Of a stretch of 64,000 nucleotides of DNA, positions 42,187-52,143 are shown in pieces (positions within the stretch are counted from its first letter, which is position 1; the number at the start of each line of letters is the position of its first letter). Under the pieces are notes generated by a model, which saw nothing but the letters and a program-made list of their open reading frames with translations, was not told where the DNA came from and did no database searches. The stretch is from assembly GCA_035685165.1 (NCBI GenBank), contig DASRBI010000017.1, forward strand, positions 280,143 through 344,142, in the 5' to 3' direction. The translations under genes and the position numbers were made by a program. This DNA is from DATFDN01 sp035685165 (GTDB lineage Bacteria > Pseudomonadota > Alphaproteobacteria > Acetobacterales > Acetobacteraceae).

Positions 42187-44838
42187 TCAGCGGCGCCTCG
42201 GCTTGGGGGCGAAGACAACCACCGGGCGGCGTGCGCGGCGCGGCGCGGTCCGCTCGGTCGCAACCTTGGGAAGCTCGGTCCTGGCGGCCTCGAAGCCCGC
42301 CCAAGGGTCGGCCCTCTGGGCTTTCAGCCGCGGGGGGACGGTTCGCAAGGTGAAGGCCGACGGATCCAGCCCCGGCGTCACCTCGTCCCATCCGAGCGGG
42401 GTCGCGACGGTGGCGCCCGGGCGCGCGCGGGGACAGAACGATGCCACCGCCGTCGCGCCCAAACCATTGCGCAGCCAGTCCACCAGGATGCGGCCGCGGC
42501 GGTCGATCTTCTTGACGGTCGGAAGATACTTGTCGGGCGCCTCCTGGCTCATCGTCTCGGCCAGCGTGTGGCAGAACGCCTTGACCGCATCCCAACCGGC
42601 GCGGGGTGCAAGGGGTGCCACGATGTGCAGCCCCTTCCCGCCGGTCGTGCGGCAGAAGGAGGCAAGCCCGAACGCCTTCAGCCGGTCGCGCACTTCGTGG
42701 GCGGCGGAGACCACCCGCGCAAAGGCGACGCCCTCGCCGGGATCGAGGTCGAGCACGATCTGGTCCGGCCGCAGCGGGTCGGCTTCTGACGATCCCCAGG
42801 CGTGCAGCTCGATCGCCGACATCTGGGCGAGCGCGAACAGCCCATCGAGATCGTCGATCGCGAGATAGGGCGAGCCTGCCGTCTCCCCTTCGCGGATCTG
42901 CGGCGGCAAGGCCGCATGGCCGCGTTTCTGAAAGAAGTGCTCGCCCGCGATCCCTTCGGGGCAGCGCACGATCGCGAGCGGACGGCGGACCAGGCCAGGA
43001 AGCGCGTGCTCGGCGATCGTGCGCCAGTATTCGGCAAGGTCGTGCTTGGTGATCCCCGGCCAAAGTTCCCGGTCCGGGTGGGTGAGATTGACTGTCCCGT
43101 ACGTCTCGGACCGCGCCTTGGGCGCTCGGGCGGTGACGATGGCCGCACCCGCCGCTCTCCGGCGCGGGGGCACCGCGACGGGCTGAGGCGGTTTCGAGGC
43201 GGGGCCGCGTCCTTGCCGCGGGATGACGGGCTTGCGCGGCGCGTCGGGATCGGGGGGCTGCATGACCACCTCCTCGGCCGGCTTGTCCAGGCGCTCGCCG
43301 AGATAAACCGCGTGGCGCACCCGCCCGGCGCCGGACCAGCCGGTGAACTGGACTTCGACCACAACCTCCGGCCGGACCCAGCGGATCGCCGGATCGAGCG
43401 GATCGCCGGCCACCAGCAGATTGTCGGGCGGCGGCGCCGCGAGCCGGTCGAGCCGCGCGCGCAGCCGCTCGAGTTCGTCCTCGGAGAAGCCGGTTCCGAC
43501 GCCGCCCGCGTAATGCAGCCGGTGCTGATCGTCGAAATAGCCGAGATGCAGCGCGCCAAGCCCGTTGCGGCTGCCGCGCGGCGGGGTCCAGCCGAGGACG
43601 ATCAGCTCCTTCCTGCCCTGGCACTTCACCTTCACCCAGCCAGGCCCGCGCCCGGGCTGATAGGGTGCGTCCGCGCGCTTGCAGACGATGCCCTCCAGAT
43701 GCATCCGGCACGCGGCCTGCCACATCCCGGCGGCGTCGCCTTCTTGATGGTCGCTGTAGCGCACGAGCCCCGACCAGGAGGCAAGCCCGGCCAGGACGCG
43801 CTTGCGGTCGATCAGCCGGCAGGGGCGCAAATCCCAGCCATCGAGATGCAAGAGGTCGAACACGAAGAAATAGAGCCGCGCGTCCTGACCGGCGGCGAGT
43901 GCCCCCTGAAGATCAGGAAAGCTTGAGCTTCCGTCCTCGTGCAAAGCCACCAGCTCGCCGTCGAACAGCGCGGCGCGGACGCGGATCGCCGCGACCGCGC
44001 GGGCGATGGCGGGAAGCCGGTCCGTCCAGTCATGCCCATTGCGGGTGAGGAGCCGCACCTCGCCATCGTCCAAGAAGGCCAGCAGCCGGTAGCCGTCGAA
44101 CTTGATCTCGCTGATCCAGCCCTCGCCTTCGGGCGGGGCCGCGACGAGCGTGCAGAGCTGGGGTTCCTGCGCGCGCGGCAGGCGGCTGCGCTTGGCGCCT
44201 GGGGCGGGCGGCGTGTCGCGGCTCGGCGGATCGGCCGGTGCGGGCGGTGGCGTTTCCGCCTCGATCGCCGGCGCATCGGCGCCCGCGCGCGCGAATTCGT
44301 CGTGCCCCTTGAACAGAAGCCAGGCTTCTGGCCGGGCGCGCTCCCCCTGCTTCGGCTTGAGCCGCACCAGGTGAAAGCGGCCGTTCAGCCGGGTGCCGTG
44401 CAGGAGGAAGGTCAGCTCGCCCTTCTTCATGCCGGCTTCGGGATCGTCCAGCGGCTCCCAGGTGCCGCGGTCCCAGAGTTCCACCTTCCCCGCGCCGTAC
44501 TGGCCAGCGGGGATCTCGCCCTCGAAGGCGGCATAGTCGAGCGGATGGTCCTCCACGTGCGCCGCGGCGTGTTTGACGGCGGGATCAAGCGAAGGCCCCT
44601 TGCGGACCGCCCAGCTCCAGAGCACGCCGCCGTGCTGCAAGCGGAAATCCCAGTGCAGCCCGGCGCGGTGCGCGGTGTGCTTCTGCACCACGAAGATCGG
44701 CGCTGCGCCCGACGCCGGGGCCGCGCCCGGGGCCGGTTCGGCTGTGACGGCGAAGTCGCGCTTGGCGCGATAGGTGCGGATGGAAGTGTCCCGCGCCCCT
44801 GTGTGCGAACGCTTGCCCGAAACCGCCGCTCTCGGCAT
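42187..44838 (-). CDS. ligD: Multidomain ATP-dependent DNA ligase LigD
   Basis: 883 residues. Domain order: 3'-phosphoesterase (about 40-190, HWDFRLQHGGVLWSWAVRKG in overlapping parts, HVEDHPLDYAAFEG), ATP-dependent ligase with nucleophilic Lys in EIKFDGYR (about residue 245), and primase-polymerase (about 590-860; VLDLDPGEGVAFA). LigD works with Ku in non-homologous end joining. No Ku gene is visible in the window. ATG 44838 (MPRAAVSGKR) has a GGAAGG Shine-Dalgarno; an upstream start at 44892 is less likely. The two linkers are long and Pro/Ala-rich. Confidence 0.95.
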   Translation of the reverse strand: MPRAAVSGKRSHTGARDTSIRTYRAKRDFAVTAEPAPGAAPASGAAPIFVVQKHTAHRAGLHWDFRLQHGGVLWSWAVRKGPSLDPAVKHAAAHVEDHPLDYAAFEGEIPAGQYGAGKVELWDRGTWEPLDDPEAGMKKGELTFLLHGTRLNGRFHLVRLKPKQGERARPEAWLLFKGHDEFARAGADAPAIEAETPPPAPADPPSRDTPPAPGAKRSRLPRAQEPQLCTLVAAPPEGEGWISEIKFDGYRLLAFLDDGEVRLLTRNGHDWTDRLPAIARAVAAIRVRAALFDGELVALHEDGSSSFPDLQGALAAGQDARLYFFVFDLLHLDGWDLRPCRLIDRKRVLAGLASWSGLVRYSDHQEGDAAGMWQAACRMHLEGIVCKRADAPYQPGRGPGWVKVKCQGRKELIVLGWTPPRGSRNGLGALHLGYFDDQHRLHYAGGVGTGFSEDELERLRARLDRLAAPPPDNLLVAGDPLDPAIRWVRPEVVVEVQFTGWSGAGRVRHAVYLGERLDKPAEEVVMQPPDPDAPRKPVIPRQGRGPASKPPQPVAVPPRRRAAGAAIVTARAPKARSETYGTVNLTHPDRELWPGITKHDLAEYWRTIAEHALPGLVRRPLAIVRCPEGIAGEHFFQKRGHAALPPQIREGETAGSPYLAIDDLDGLFALAQMSAIELHAWGSSEADPLRPDQIVLDLDPGEGVAFARVVSAAHEVRDRLKAFGLASFCRTTGGKGLHIVAPLAPRAGWDAVKAFCHTLAETMSQEAPDKYLPTVKKIDRRGRILVDWLRNGLGATAVASFCPRARPGATVATPLGWDEVTPGLDPSAFTLRTVPPRLKAQRADPWAGFEAARTELPKVATERTAPRRARRPVVVFAPKPRRR

Positions 44839-44912
44839 CGCACCTTCCCGATCCTGCGATCCCCTAAATGGCCGGGTCCGCGCCGGGGGCAATTCAACAA
44901 CCCGGAGCGCGG

Positions 44913-46211
44913 TCAGTCCTCCTCGTCATCGAGGCTGAACTGATCGGCCTCCTCGTCGTAGCTGTAGAGCTCAGCGTAGCGGCCCCAGGCGATCGCCGTC
45001 CGCATGGTCTGCTCGGCGTAGTCGGGCGACATGTAATCTTCCAGCTCATCGCGGAAGCGGAGCCCCGGGGCATGGTGGTTCCAGCGTTCCTCCAGCACGC
45101 GCCGGATCAGCGCGGCGAGCGGCACATTCGCCCTGAGTGCGGCGGCGAAACGCTGCTTGCGCTCGTCCGTGTCGGCCTGAACGAAGGCGCGGCCGGCCGG
45201 GGTGAGCACGATGTCGCCTTCGGCCAACACGGCGAATTGCAGCATCTGCAACGCCTCGCCGAGCGGGAGCAGCTCGTCGAGCTCGAGCTGGAGTGCTTCG
45301 GCGAGGCGCGGCAGGTCCGCCCTGCCATTGTACGGCTCTCCGGCGAGCGCCTCGAGCAGGCCGGACATCAGGTTGGTTCCGACCGGCGGCAAGGGCGTGC
45401 CGATTCCGCCGGGCCCGCCGGCGGCAGTACGGCGCAGCCCGGCCGGAGCACGCTGGGTCATCAGCCCGTAGATGTCGTCCACGAGCTTGCGGAATGCGGG
45501 ATCGAGGCGATTGCGCGAGTGCGGGATGCGAACCTGTAGCTCGTGCGCGACCCGGCCGGGGTTGGAAGCGAATACCAGGATGCGGTCGCACATCAGCACC
45601 GCCTCCTCGATATTGTGCGTCACCATCAGCACCGATTTCACCGGCAGCCGCTTCTCCGCCCACAGGTCGATCAGGTCGGTGCGGAGGTTCTCGGCGGTCA
45701 GCACGTCGAGCGCGCTGAACGGCTCGTCCATCAGCAGCACGTCGGGATGCACGACGAGCGCGCGGGCAAGCCCGACCCGCTGGCGCATTCCGCCCGACAG
45801 TTCCTTCGGATAGGCGCTCTCGAACCCGCCGAGACCGATGAGGTCGATCGCCTGCTCGGCGCGGCGCTCGCGTTCCTCGCGCGGAACGCCCTGCGCCTCG
45901 AGCCCGAGCTCCACGTTTTCCTGCACGGTGAGCCAGGGAAACAGGGCGAAGCTCTGGAACACCATCGCCACGCCAGGCGGCGGTCCCGTGATCGGACGTC
46001 CGTGCCAAAGAACCTCGCCCGAGGTGGGCTGCAGCAGGCCCGAGATGATCCTGAGCAGCGTCGATTTACCGGAACCCGACCGACCGAGGAGTGCGACCAT
46101 CTCGCCTTCGCGCAGGCTGAGGTTCACGTCCTCCAGCACGAGCAGGTCGGCGGTTGCCTCCTTGTGATAGGCCTGCCGGCATTGGCGGACTTCGACGAGT
46201 GCTTCGCTCAT
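44913..46211 (-). CDS. NitT/TauT-type ABC transporter ATP-binding protein with C-terminal associated domain
   Basis: 432 residues. The N-terminal ABC domain (1-250) has Walker A LLGRSGSGKSTLL, Q-loop VFQSFALFPWLTV, signature LSGGMRQRVGLARAL, Walker B VLLMDEPFSALD and an H-loop MVTHNIEEA. About 170 further residues form an AAA-associated C-terminal domain (LLEALAGEPYNGRADLPRLAE onward, ending in an acidic SLDDEED tail), seen in nitrate/sulphonate-type ATPases. It follows the fused permease by 13 bases. No substrate-binding protein is present, so the substrate is not known. Confidence 0.9.
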   Translation of the reverse strand: MSEALVEVRQCRQAYHKEATADLLVLEDVNLSLREGEMVALLGRSGSGKSTLLRIISGLLQPTSGEVLWHGRPITGPPPGVAMVFQSFALFPWLTVQENVELGLEAQGVPREERERRAEQAIDLIGLGGFESAYPKELSGGMRQRVGLARALVVHPDVLLMDEPFSALDVLTAENLRTDLIDLWAEKRLPVKSVLMVTHNIEEAVLMCDRILVFASNPGRVAHELQVRIPHSRNRLDPAFRKLVDDIYGLMTQRAPAGLRRTAAGGPGGIGTPLPPVGTNLMSGLLEALAGEPYNGRADLPRLAEALQLELDELLPLGEALQMLQFAVLAEGDIVLTPAGRAFVQADTDERKQRFAAALRANVPLAALIRRVLEERWNHHAPGLRFRDELEDYMSPDYAEQTMRTAIAWGRYAELYSYDEEADQFSLDDEED

Positions 46212-46224
46212 GGGCGCCTTTCGC

Positions 46225-47949
46225 TTAGCCGAGGGTCGTACGGCGGGTCGCGTAGGCGTAGAGTGGCCGCCAGAGGAGCTTGTTGAAGACGAGAACGAAG
46301 CCCGACATCACCGCGACGCCGAGCACCACGCGCGGCATGTCGCCCGTCGCGGTGGCCTCGGCGATGTAGGCGCCCAATCCGTGCGCGGCCAGATGGGTGG
46401 GGCCCCAGTTGGCGACCTCGGCAACGATCGAAGCGTTCCACGAGCCGCCCGCGGCGGTGATCGCGCCGGTAACGTAGTAGGGAAGGATCCCGGGCAGCAT
46501 CACCCGCCGCCACCACAGCCAGCCGCCGACGCCGAAATTGGTGGCGGCCTCGCGCAAATCGCCCGGGAAGGCGGCCGCACCGGCGACGACGTTGAACAGG
46601 ATGTACCATTGCGTGCCGAACACCATCAGCGGCGTCAGCCAGATATCCGGCGCCAGGCGGAAATACACGATCCCGAGCACCACCGGGGGATAGAGGAGGT
46701 TGGCGGGAAAGGCGGCGAGGAACTGGCTGACGGGCTGCGCCCGGCGCGCCCATTCGGGCCGCAGGCCGAGCCAGACCCCGATCGGCACCCAGATCAGGCT
46801 CGCCAGGATCATCATGAGGGCGACGCGCGCGAGCGTGAGGCAGCCGAGGAACAGCGTCTGACCGGCATCGGACCAGATCAGCTTGCCACCGACGAAGCTT
46901 GCGATCTTGACCCCCGCCCAGGCGATCAAGATGAGAACGAGTGCAATCCAGACCCAATCGAGCACGCGCGAAGGCGTGCGGCGGTAGCGGGGCGCGCGCA
47001 CCGGGCCGGCGAGCCGGAGGCCGCCGACGGAGGTAAGCACACGGCCGAAACTCTCCCCTGCCAGGCGCAGCAGCTCGGTGCGGCGCATGAGCCGGAGCAG
47101 CCACGGGTCGGGCGCCTCGGGCGCGGTGGTGGTTTCGAAGCGGAACTTGGACGACCAGGCGACCAGCGGACGGAACAGCAACTGGTCGTAAAGCAGGATC
47201 ACGACCAGCATCGCGGCGATGGCGTACGCGACCGCCCTTATGTCGCGATGGTCAAGCGCGAGCGCGACATAGGAGCCGATGCCGGGCAGGGTCCAGCTCT
47301 TGTCGCCGACCGTCACCGCCTCGGATGCCACCACGAAGAACCAGCCGCCCGACATCGAGACCATCGTGTTCCACACGAGGCCCGGGACGGCGAACGGCAC
47401 TTCGAGCCGCCAGAACCGCTGCCAGGGCGTGAGACGCAGGCTGCGCGCCGCTTCCGTGAGGTCGGCCGGCACGGTGATCAGCGACTGATAGATGCTGAAG
47501 GCCATGTTCCAGGCCTGGCTCGTGAAGATCGCGAAGATCGCCGCGAGTTCGAGCCCGAGCACCCTGCCCGGGAACAGGTTCATGAAGAAGACGACGGTGA
47601 AGGTCAGGAACCCGAGGATGGGCACCGATTGCAGCACGTCGAGCAACGGGATCAGCAGCACCGAGGCGCGCCGGCTTTTCGCCGCCGCCGTCCCATAGGT
47701 GAAGGTGAAAACGAGCGATGCCGCGAGGGCGGCGAACATCCTGAGCGTGGTGCGCGCCGCGTAGGCGGGCAGATAGGACGGTTCGAGATGGATCGCGAGC
47801 GCGCCCGGCGCGCTGATCGGCGCGAATGTGCCGCGCGCGACCCGCGCCATGCCGGCGAGCACGCCGAGCACGCAGACGATCGCTGCGAGATCCCACAGGT
47901 TGAACAACCGCCTGCCGGCCAGTTGCGCGGAGGAGAAGGTGGTCGACAT
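46225..47949 (-). CDS. Fused tandem ABC permease (NitT/TauT type)
   Basis: 574 residues holding two copies of a BPD_transp_1 domain in one chain. The first EAA loop is around DLTEAARSLRLTPWQRFWRLEVP, the second DLREAATNFGVGGWLWWRRVMLPG, each with the conserved Gly. About 11-12 helices. The start MSTTFSSAQ at 47949 is used; a longer frame upstream has no features. It is followed by the ATPase gene and preceded by ndk. A fused double permease is uncommon but known in this transporter group. Confidence 0.9.
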   Translation of the reverse strand: MSTTFSSAQLAGRRLFNLWDLAAIVCVLGVLAGMARVARGTFAPISAPGALAIHLEPSYLPAYAARTTLRMFAALAASLVFTFTYGTAAAKSRRASVLLIPLLDVLQSVPILGFLTFTVVFFMNLFPGRVLGLELAAIFAIFTSQAWNMAFSIYQSLITVPADLTEAARSLRLTPWQRFWRLEVPFAVPGLVWNTMVSMSGGWFFVVASEAVTVGDKSWTLPGIGSYVALALDHRDIRAVAYAIAAMLVVILLYDQLLFRPLVAWSSKFRFETTTAPEAPDPWLLRLMRRTELLRLAGESFGRVLTSVGGLRLAGPVRAPRYRRTPSRVLDWVWIALVLILIAWAGVKIASFVGGKLIWSDAGQTLFLGCLTLARVALMMILASLIWVPIGVWLGLRPEWARRAQPVSQFLAAFPANLLYPPVVLGIVYFRLAPDIWLTPLMVFGTQWYILFNVVAGAAAFPGDLREAATNFGVGGWLWWRRVMLPGILPYYVTGAITAAGGSWNASIVAEVANWGPTHLAAHGLGAYIAEATATGDMPRVVLGVAVMSGFVLVFNKLLWRPLYAYATRRTTLG

Positions 47950-48057
47950 GCGGCTTACGGACGGAGCTATCTGCCCTGTAGCGCCGGGGCAAGCCGCTGT
48001 CATCAGAGCGTTCGTGACGAATCGGCGTCAGGCGCCTACGCCGCGCGCCCTCCCTGT

Positions 48058-48480
48058 TCACCCCACGATCTCGATCCCGGCGAAGAAGAACGCGATCTCG
48101 TTCGCCGCATTCTCCGCGCTGTCCGAGCCGTGCACCGAGTTGGCCTCGATATTCTCGGCGAACTCGGCGCGGATCGTGCCCGACGCCGCCTTCTTCGGAT
48201 CGGTCGCCCCCATCGCCTCGCGGTTGCGCGCGACCGCGTTCTCCCCCTCCAGCACCTGCACCACCACGGGGCCGGAAGTCATGAACGCAACAAGGTCGTT
48301 GTAGAACGGCCGCTCCTTATGCACGGCATAGAACGCCTCGGCCTGCGCCCGGGTGAGCCACAGCCGTTTCTGCGCCACGATCCTGAGCCCCGCCGCTTCC
48401 AGGACGGCATTGATCTTCCCGGTCAGGTTCCGCCGCGTGGCGTCGGGCTTGATGATCGAAAGCGTGCGCTCGGCCGCCAT
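48058..48480 (-). CDS. ndk: Nucleoside diphosphate kinase
   Basis: 140-residue enzyme that balances NTP and dNTP pools using a phosphohistidine. Motifs: ERTLSIIKPDATRRN at the N-terminus, RPFYNDLVAFMTSGPVVVQVLEG in overlapping parts, ATDPKKAASGTIRAEF and the catalytic His in NSVHGSDS (about residue 117). Length matches bacterial Ndk. It is divergent from the ABC-F gene with a 76-base spacer. Confidence 0.97.
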   Translation of the reverse strand: MAAERTLSIIKPDATRRNLTGKINAVLEAAGLRIVAQKRLWLTRAQAEAFYAVHKERPFYNDLVAFMTSGPVVVQVLEGENAVARNREAMGATDPKKAASGTIRAEFAENIEANSVHGSDSAENAANEIAFFFAGIEIVG

Positions 48481-48556
48481 GCGGGCCTCCTCGATGCAAA
48501 TTCGGGCGGCTGACTAGGCGTTCCCTGGCTGGGGGGCAACTGCTAATCGGCCGCCT

Positions 48557-50413
48557 ATGTCGCTGCTGACCATCACCGGCGCGGTCATCCGGCTCGGCGG
48601 CCGCACGCTGCTCGACGGCGCCGACCTCACGATCGCGCCCAACCAGCGCGTCGGCCTGGTCGGCCGCAACGGCGCGGGAAAATCGACGCTGCTGCGCGCG
48701 ATCGGGGGCGAGCTCGCGCTCGATGGCGGCGAGATCCGCCTCGCCGCCCGCGCGCGGCTCGCCGCCGTCGCGCAGGAAGCGCCGTCCGGGCCGCAATCGC
48801 TGCTCGAGACCGTGCTCGCCGCCGACCCCGAGCGCCTGTCCCTCCTCGCCGAGGCCGAGACCGCCGCGCCCGAGCGGCTGGCCGAACTTCACGAGCGGCT
48901 GCGCGCGATCGACGCCGACAGCGCGCCCGCTCGCGCTGCCGCCATCCTGGCCGGCCTCGGTTTCGACGCAGCGGCGCAAGCACGCCCGGTGGAAAGCTTC
49001 TCCGGCGGCTGGCGGATGCGCGTGGCACTCGCCGCCGCGCTGTTCGTGGCCCCCGATCTGTTGCTGCTCGACGAGCCGACCAACCATCTCGACCTCGAAG
49101 CCACGCTCTGGCTGGAATCCTGGCTCGCGCGCTTCCCCGGCGCCGCGCTGATCGTCTCGCATGACCGATTCCTGCTCGATCGCGCGGTGCAGTCGATCGC
49201 GCATCTCGATCGCGGCAAGATCAGCCTGACGCCCGGCGGCTTCGCCGAGTTCGTGCGGCTTCGTACCGAGCGCGCCGCGCAGCAGGCGCGCGCCGCCGAG
49301 CGCATCGCCGCCGAACGTGCGCACATCCAGCGGTTCATCGACCGGTTCCGCTACAAGGCGAGCAAGGCCCGTCAGGCGCAGTCGCGCATCAAGGCGCTGG
49401 CGCGCCTGCCGGCGATCGAGACGGTCATCGAGGACGCGCCGACCCGCTTCGACTTCCCCGAACCAGTCCGCATCGCCCCGCCGATCCTGGCACTCGAGCG
49501 GGTCAGCGTCGGCTATGACGGCGTGCCGGTTTTGCGGAACGTGTCGTTCGGCTTCGACATGGACGACCGCGTGGCGCTGCTCGGCGCCAACGGCAACGGC
49601 AAATCGACGCTTGCCCGCCTGCTGGCCGGACGGTTGCCGCCGATGGCAGGCGAGATTCGCCGCGGCCCGAAACTGCGCGTCGGCTATTTCGCCCAGCATC
49701 AGATGGAGGAATTGGTTCCAAGCGAAACGCCTGTCGATCACCTGGCGCGCGCCATGCCGCGCGCCAGCGCGACGCAGCTCCGCGCCCAGCTCGCCCGCTT
49801 CGGCCTCGATGCCGACCGGGCCGACACCCCGGCCGCCAGTCTCTCGGGCGGCGAGAAGGCGCGGCTCCTGCTCGCGCTAGCCACCCGCGAGGCGCCGCAG
49901 CTTCTGATCCTCGATGAGCCGAGCAACCATCTCGACATCGACGCGCGCGAGGCGCTGGTCAAGGCGCTGGCGGAATTCGCGGGCGCGGTGCTGCTGATCA
50001 CGCACGACCCGCATCTCGTGGAACTCGTCGCCGAGCGCCTGCTCTTGGTTGCGGACGGAACCGTGCGCCCGTTCGATGGCGATCTCGAGGATTACCGCGC
50101 GCTTCTTGCCGAGCGCGCCCGCCCGCAGCGTGCGGACCCCGCGCCTGTCCGCCGCGAGGAGCGTCGCGACCGCGCCGAGGCGCGCGCCGGCCTCGCGCCG
50201 CTGCGCAAGCGCGCGCGGGAGGCGGAGCAGCGGCTCGAGCAGCTCGCCGCGGCCCGCGCCATGATCGAGCGCCGTCTCGCCGATCCCGCCCTCTACGCCC
50301 CCGGCCGCGGTGCGGAGATCGCGGCGGCGAACGAACAGCTCGCCCGCATCGCCCGCGCGATCGAGGAAGCTGAAACGAGCTGGCTCGAAGCCCAGGAACG
50401 GCTCGGCGCATAA
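48557..50413 (+). CDS. ABC-F family ATP-binding protein
   Basis: 618 residues with two ABC domains in tandem and no membrane helices. First: GRNGAGKSTLLRAIGG, signature FSGGWRMRVALAAALF, LLLLDEPTNHLDLEA. Second: GANGNGKSTLARLLAG, LSGGEKARLLLALAT, LLILDEPSNHLDID. An interdomain linker (about 230-300) and a charged C-terminal coiled coil (about 525-618, RREERRDRAEARAG onward) give the YheS/Uup layout. ABC-F proteins act on ribosomes, often in translation quality control. No antibiotic-resistance role can be read from the sequence. Confidence 0.92.
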   Translation: MSLLTITGAVIRLGGRTLLDGADLTIAPNQRVGLVGRNGAGKSTLLRAIGGELALDGGEIRLAARARLAAVAQEAPSGPQSLLETVLAADPERLSLLAEAETAAPERLAELHERLRAIDADSAPARAAAILAGLGFDAAAQARPVESFSGGWRMRVALAAALFVAPDLLLLDEPTNHLDLEATLWLESWLARFPGAALIVSHDRFLLDRAVQSIAHLDRGKISLTPGGFAEFVRLRTERAAQQARAAERIAAERAHIQRFIDRFRYKASKARQAQSRIKALARLPAIETVIEDAPTRFDFPEPVRIAPPILALERVSVGYDGVPVLRNVSFGFDMDDRVALLGANGNGKSTLARLLAGRLPPMAGEIRRGPKLRVGYFAQHQMEELVPSETPVDHLARAMPRASATQLRAQLARFGLDADRADTPAASLSGGEKARLLLALATREAPQLLILDEPSNHLDIDAREALVKALAEFAGAVLLITHDPHLVELVAERLLLVADGTVRPFDGDLEDYRALLAERARPQRADPAPVRREERRDRAEARAGLAPLRKRAREAEQRLEQLAAARAMIERRLADPALYAPGRGAEIAAANEQLARIARAIEEAETSWLEAQERLGA

Positions 50414-50627
50414 TGCCCAGGTGAGGCTGCGCACCGGGCGGCCTTCAGGCCCGCTTGACGGGCTCTGCCTTCGTCGCCGGCGTCTGCGGCAATCGGCGGC
50501 GCACGGCGGCTCGATCAGCCGACCCGGCAGCATCGAGGACTGGACGGGCTCGGGGAGGCCAACATCCAGATTGCCCCCGCGCGCGCCGGTTCTGTAACGT
50601 CCTCCGACACCGCGATCGCGAGGACCG

Positions 50628-52136
50628 ATGGACCGGCCGGCCGTGCTGCGAAGCCTGAGCGATGCCGTGCTGCGCGGCGCCGAGCCACCGCCGGCGCGGG
50701 TGCTCGCAAGCCGGTCGTGGTTTCCGTGGCTCGTCGTCGCCAACACCTGCATCGCCGCCTTCATCGGCCAGGTTGACGCGAGCATCGTGCAACTCGCGCT
50801 GCCCCGGCTCGAATCGGCGTTCCAAGCGCAACTTGCCACCGTAAGCTGGGTCGCGATCGGCTATGTACTGGCCTTTGCCGCCGTGCTTCCGGTCCATGCG
50901 CGGCTCGCCGAGATTTACGGGCGCAAGCTGCAGTATCTGCTCGGCTTCGCCGGTTTCGGCATCGCCTCCGCGCTCTGCGCGCTGGCGCCCGATCTCACCC
51001 TGCTGATCGTCTTCCGACTGGTGCAGGGATTTTTCGGCGCCGTGCTCGGCGCCAACAGCATCGTCATTCTGGTCGCCGCCGCCGGGCCCGCGCGCAAGGG
51101 CCGCGCCATCGGCTTCTTCGCCGCCGCGCAGGCGGTGGGCATCAGCGCCGGCCCCGCCGTCGGCGGCCTGCTGCTCGCCATCGCCGACTGGCGCGCGATC
51201 TTCTGGGTCAGCGTGCCGTTCGCCGCCGCCGCCGCCGCGCTCGGCTGGTTCGTCATCCCGCTCACGCCCGCGCGTAAGCCGAGCAGCTTCGACGTGCGCG
51301 GCGCGGTGCTGCTGATGCCGGCGCTCTCCGCGCTCCTGCTCGCGATCACCGAGGCCCATGCGTGGGGACCGCTCTCGGCGTGGACGCTCGGCTGCGCTGC
51401 CATCGCTTCGGTGCTGCTCGTGCTGTTCGTGCGGACCGAGCACCGCGTGCGCGCGCCGCTGCTCGACCTCCGCCTCTTCGCCTCGCCCGCCTTCAGCGGC
51501 GGATCGGTTGCCGTGACGCTGTCCTACGCGATGCTGTACGGCATGTTCTTCGCCGCCTCGTTCGCGCTGGTGCGCGGCTATGGCGAGGCGCCGCTCGCCG
51601 CCGGGCTCCGGCTCGCCCTGGTGCCGGTTGCGCTTGGGCTGATCGCCCCGTTTGCCGGCGGCTTCTCCGAACGCTGGCCGCGCGCGATGCCGCTTCTCGG
51701 CATGGCGGTCTGCCTCGCCGCCGCCGCCTTGCTGCGCGGCGTGATGACCGGAACGCCGCAAAGCCTCGCGCCGGTAATGATCGCGCTCGCCGCCTATGGG
51801 GCGGGCCTCGGCATGTTCATCGCGCCCAACAACAACGCCACGCTCAGCGCCGCACCCGAAGAAAGCGCGGGCGAAGCCGGTGGGCTGCTGAACCTCCTGC
51901 GCGTGTTCGGCACCGGCCTCGGCGTCGCCTGCGCCTCCGCCGTGCTTGCCTGGCGCTTGGAGCTGTCGACGGGCATCCATCAGCACACGGTCGGCGCGCC
52001 CGAGCCAGCGCTGCTTGCCGCGGTGGGCGACGTGCTGGCGCTGCTCGGGCTGATGGCGGTCGTCGCCGGCGCCGCCACCCTGCTGCGCGGCGGCCCGCGC
52101 CCGCGCGCCGTCGTGGCGGCCGGTGCTGCGCGGTGA
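50628..52136 (+). CDS. DHA2-type MFS transporter
   Basis: 502 residues, about 14 hydrophobic helices. The N-terminal half has the drug/H+ antiporter marks DASIVQLALPRLESAF (motif near helix 1) and RLAEIYGRKLQYLLGF (motif A loop), then GFFGAVLGANSIVILVAAAGP. This fits the DHA2 exporter group (14 helices). The substrate is not deducible. No TetR regulator is next to it. The upstream 214 bases (50414-50627) hold no clear gene. Its stop lies 7 bases from the convergent metallohydrolase gene. Confidence 0.85.
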   Translation: MDRPAVLRSLSDAVLRGAEPPPARVLASRSWFPWLVVANTCIAAFIGQVDASIVQLALPRLESAFQAQLATVSWVAIGYVLAFAAVLPVHARLAEIYGRKLQYLLGFAGFGIASALCALAPDLTLLIVFRLVQGFFGAVLGANSIVILVAAAGPARKGRAIGFFAAAQAVGISAGPAVGGLLLAIADWRAIFWVSVPFAAAAAALGWFVIPLTPARKPSSFDVRGAVLLMPALSALLLAITEAHAWGPLSAWTLGCAAIASVLLVLFVRTEHRVRAPLLDLRLFASPAFSGGSVAVTLSYAMLYGMFFAASFALVRGYGEAPLAAGLRLALVPVALGLIAPFAGGFSERWPRAMPLLGMAVCLAAAALLRGVMTGTPQSLAPVMIALAAYGAGLGMFIAPNNNATLSAAPEESAGEAGGLLNLLRVFGTGLGVACASAVLAWRLELSTGIHQHTVGAPEPALLAAVGDVLALLGLMAVVAGAATLLRGGPRPRAVVAAGAAR

Positions 52137-52143
52137 AACCGCC

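Noticed and set aside
41422..46211. A Ku gene for LigD near it
   Set aside because: All frames around LigD are accounted for and none has Ku features.
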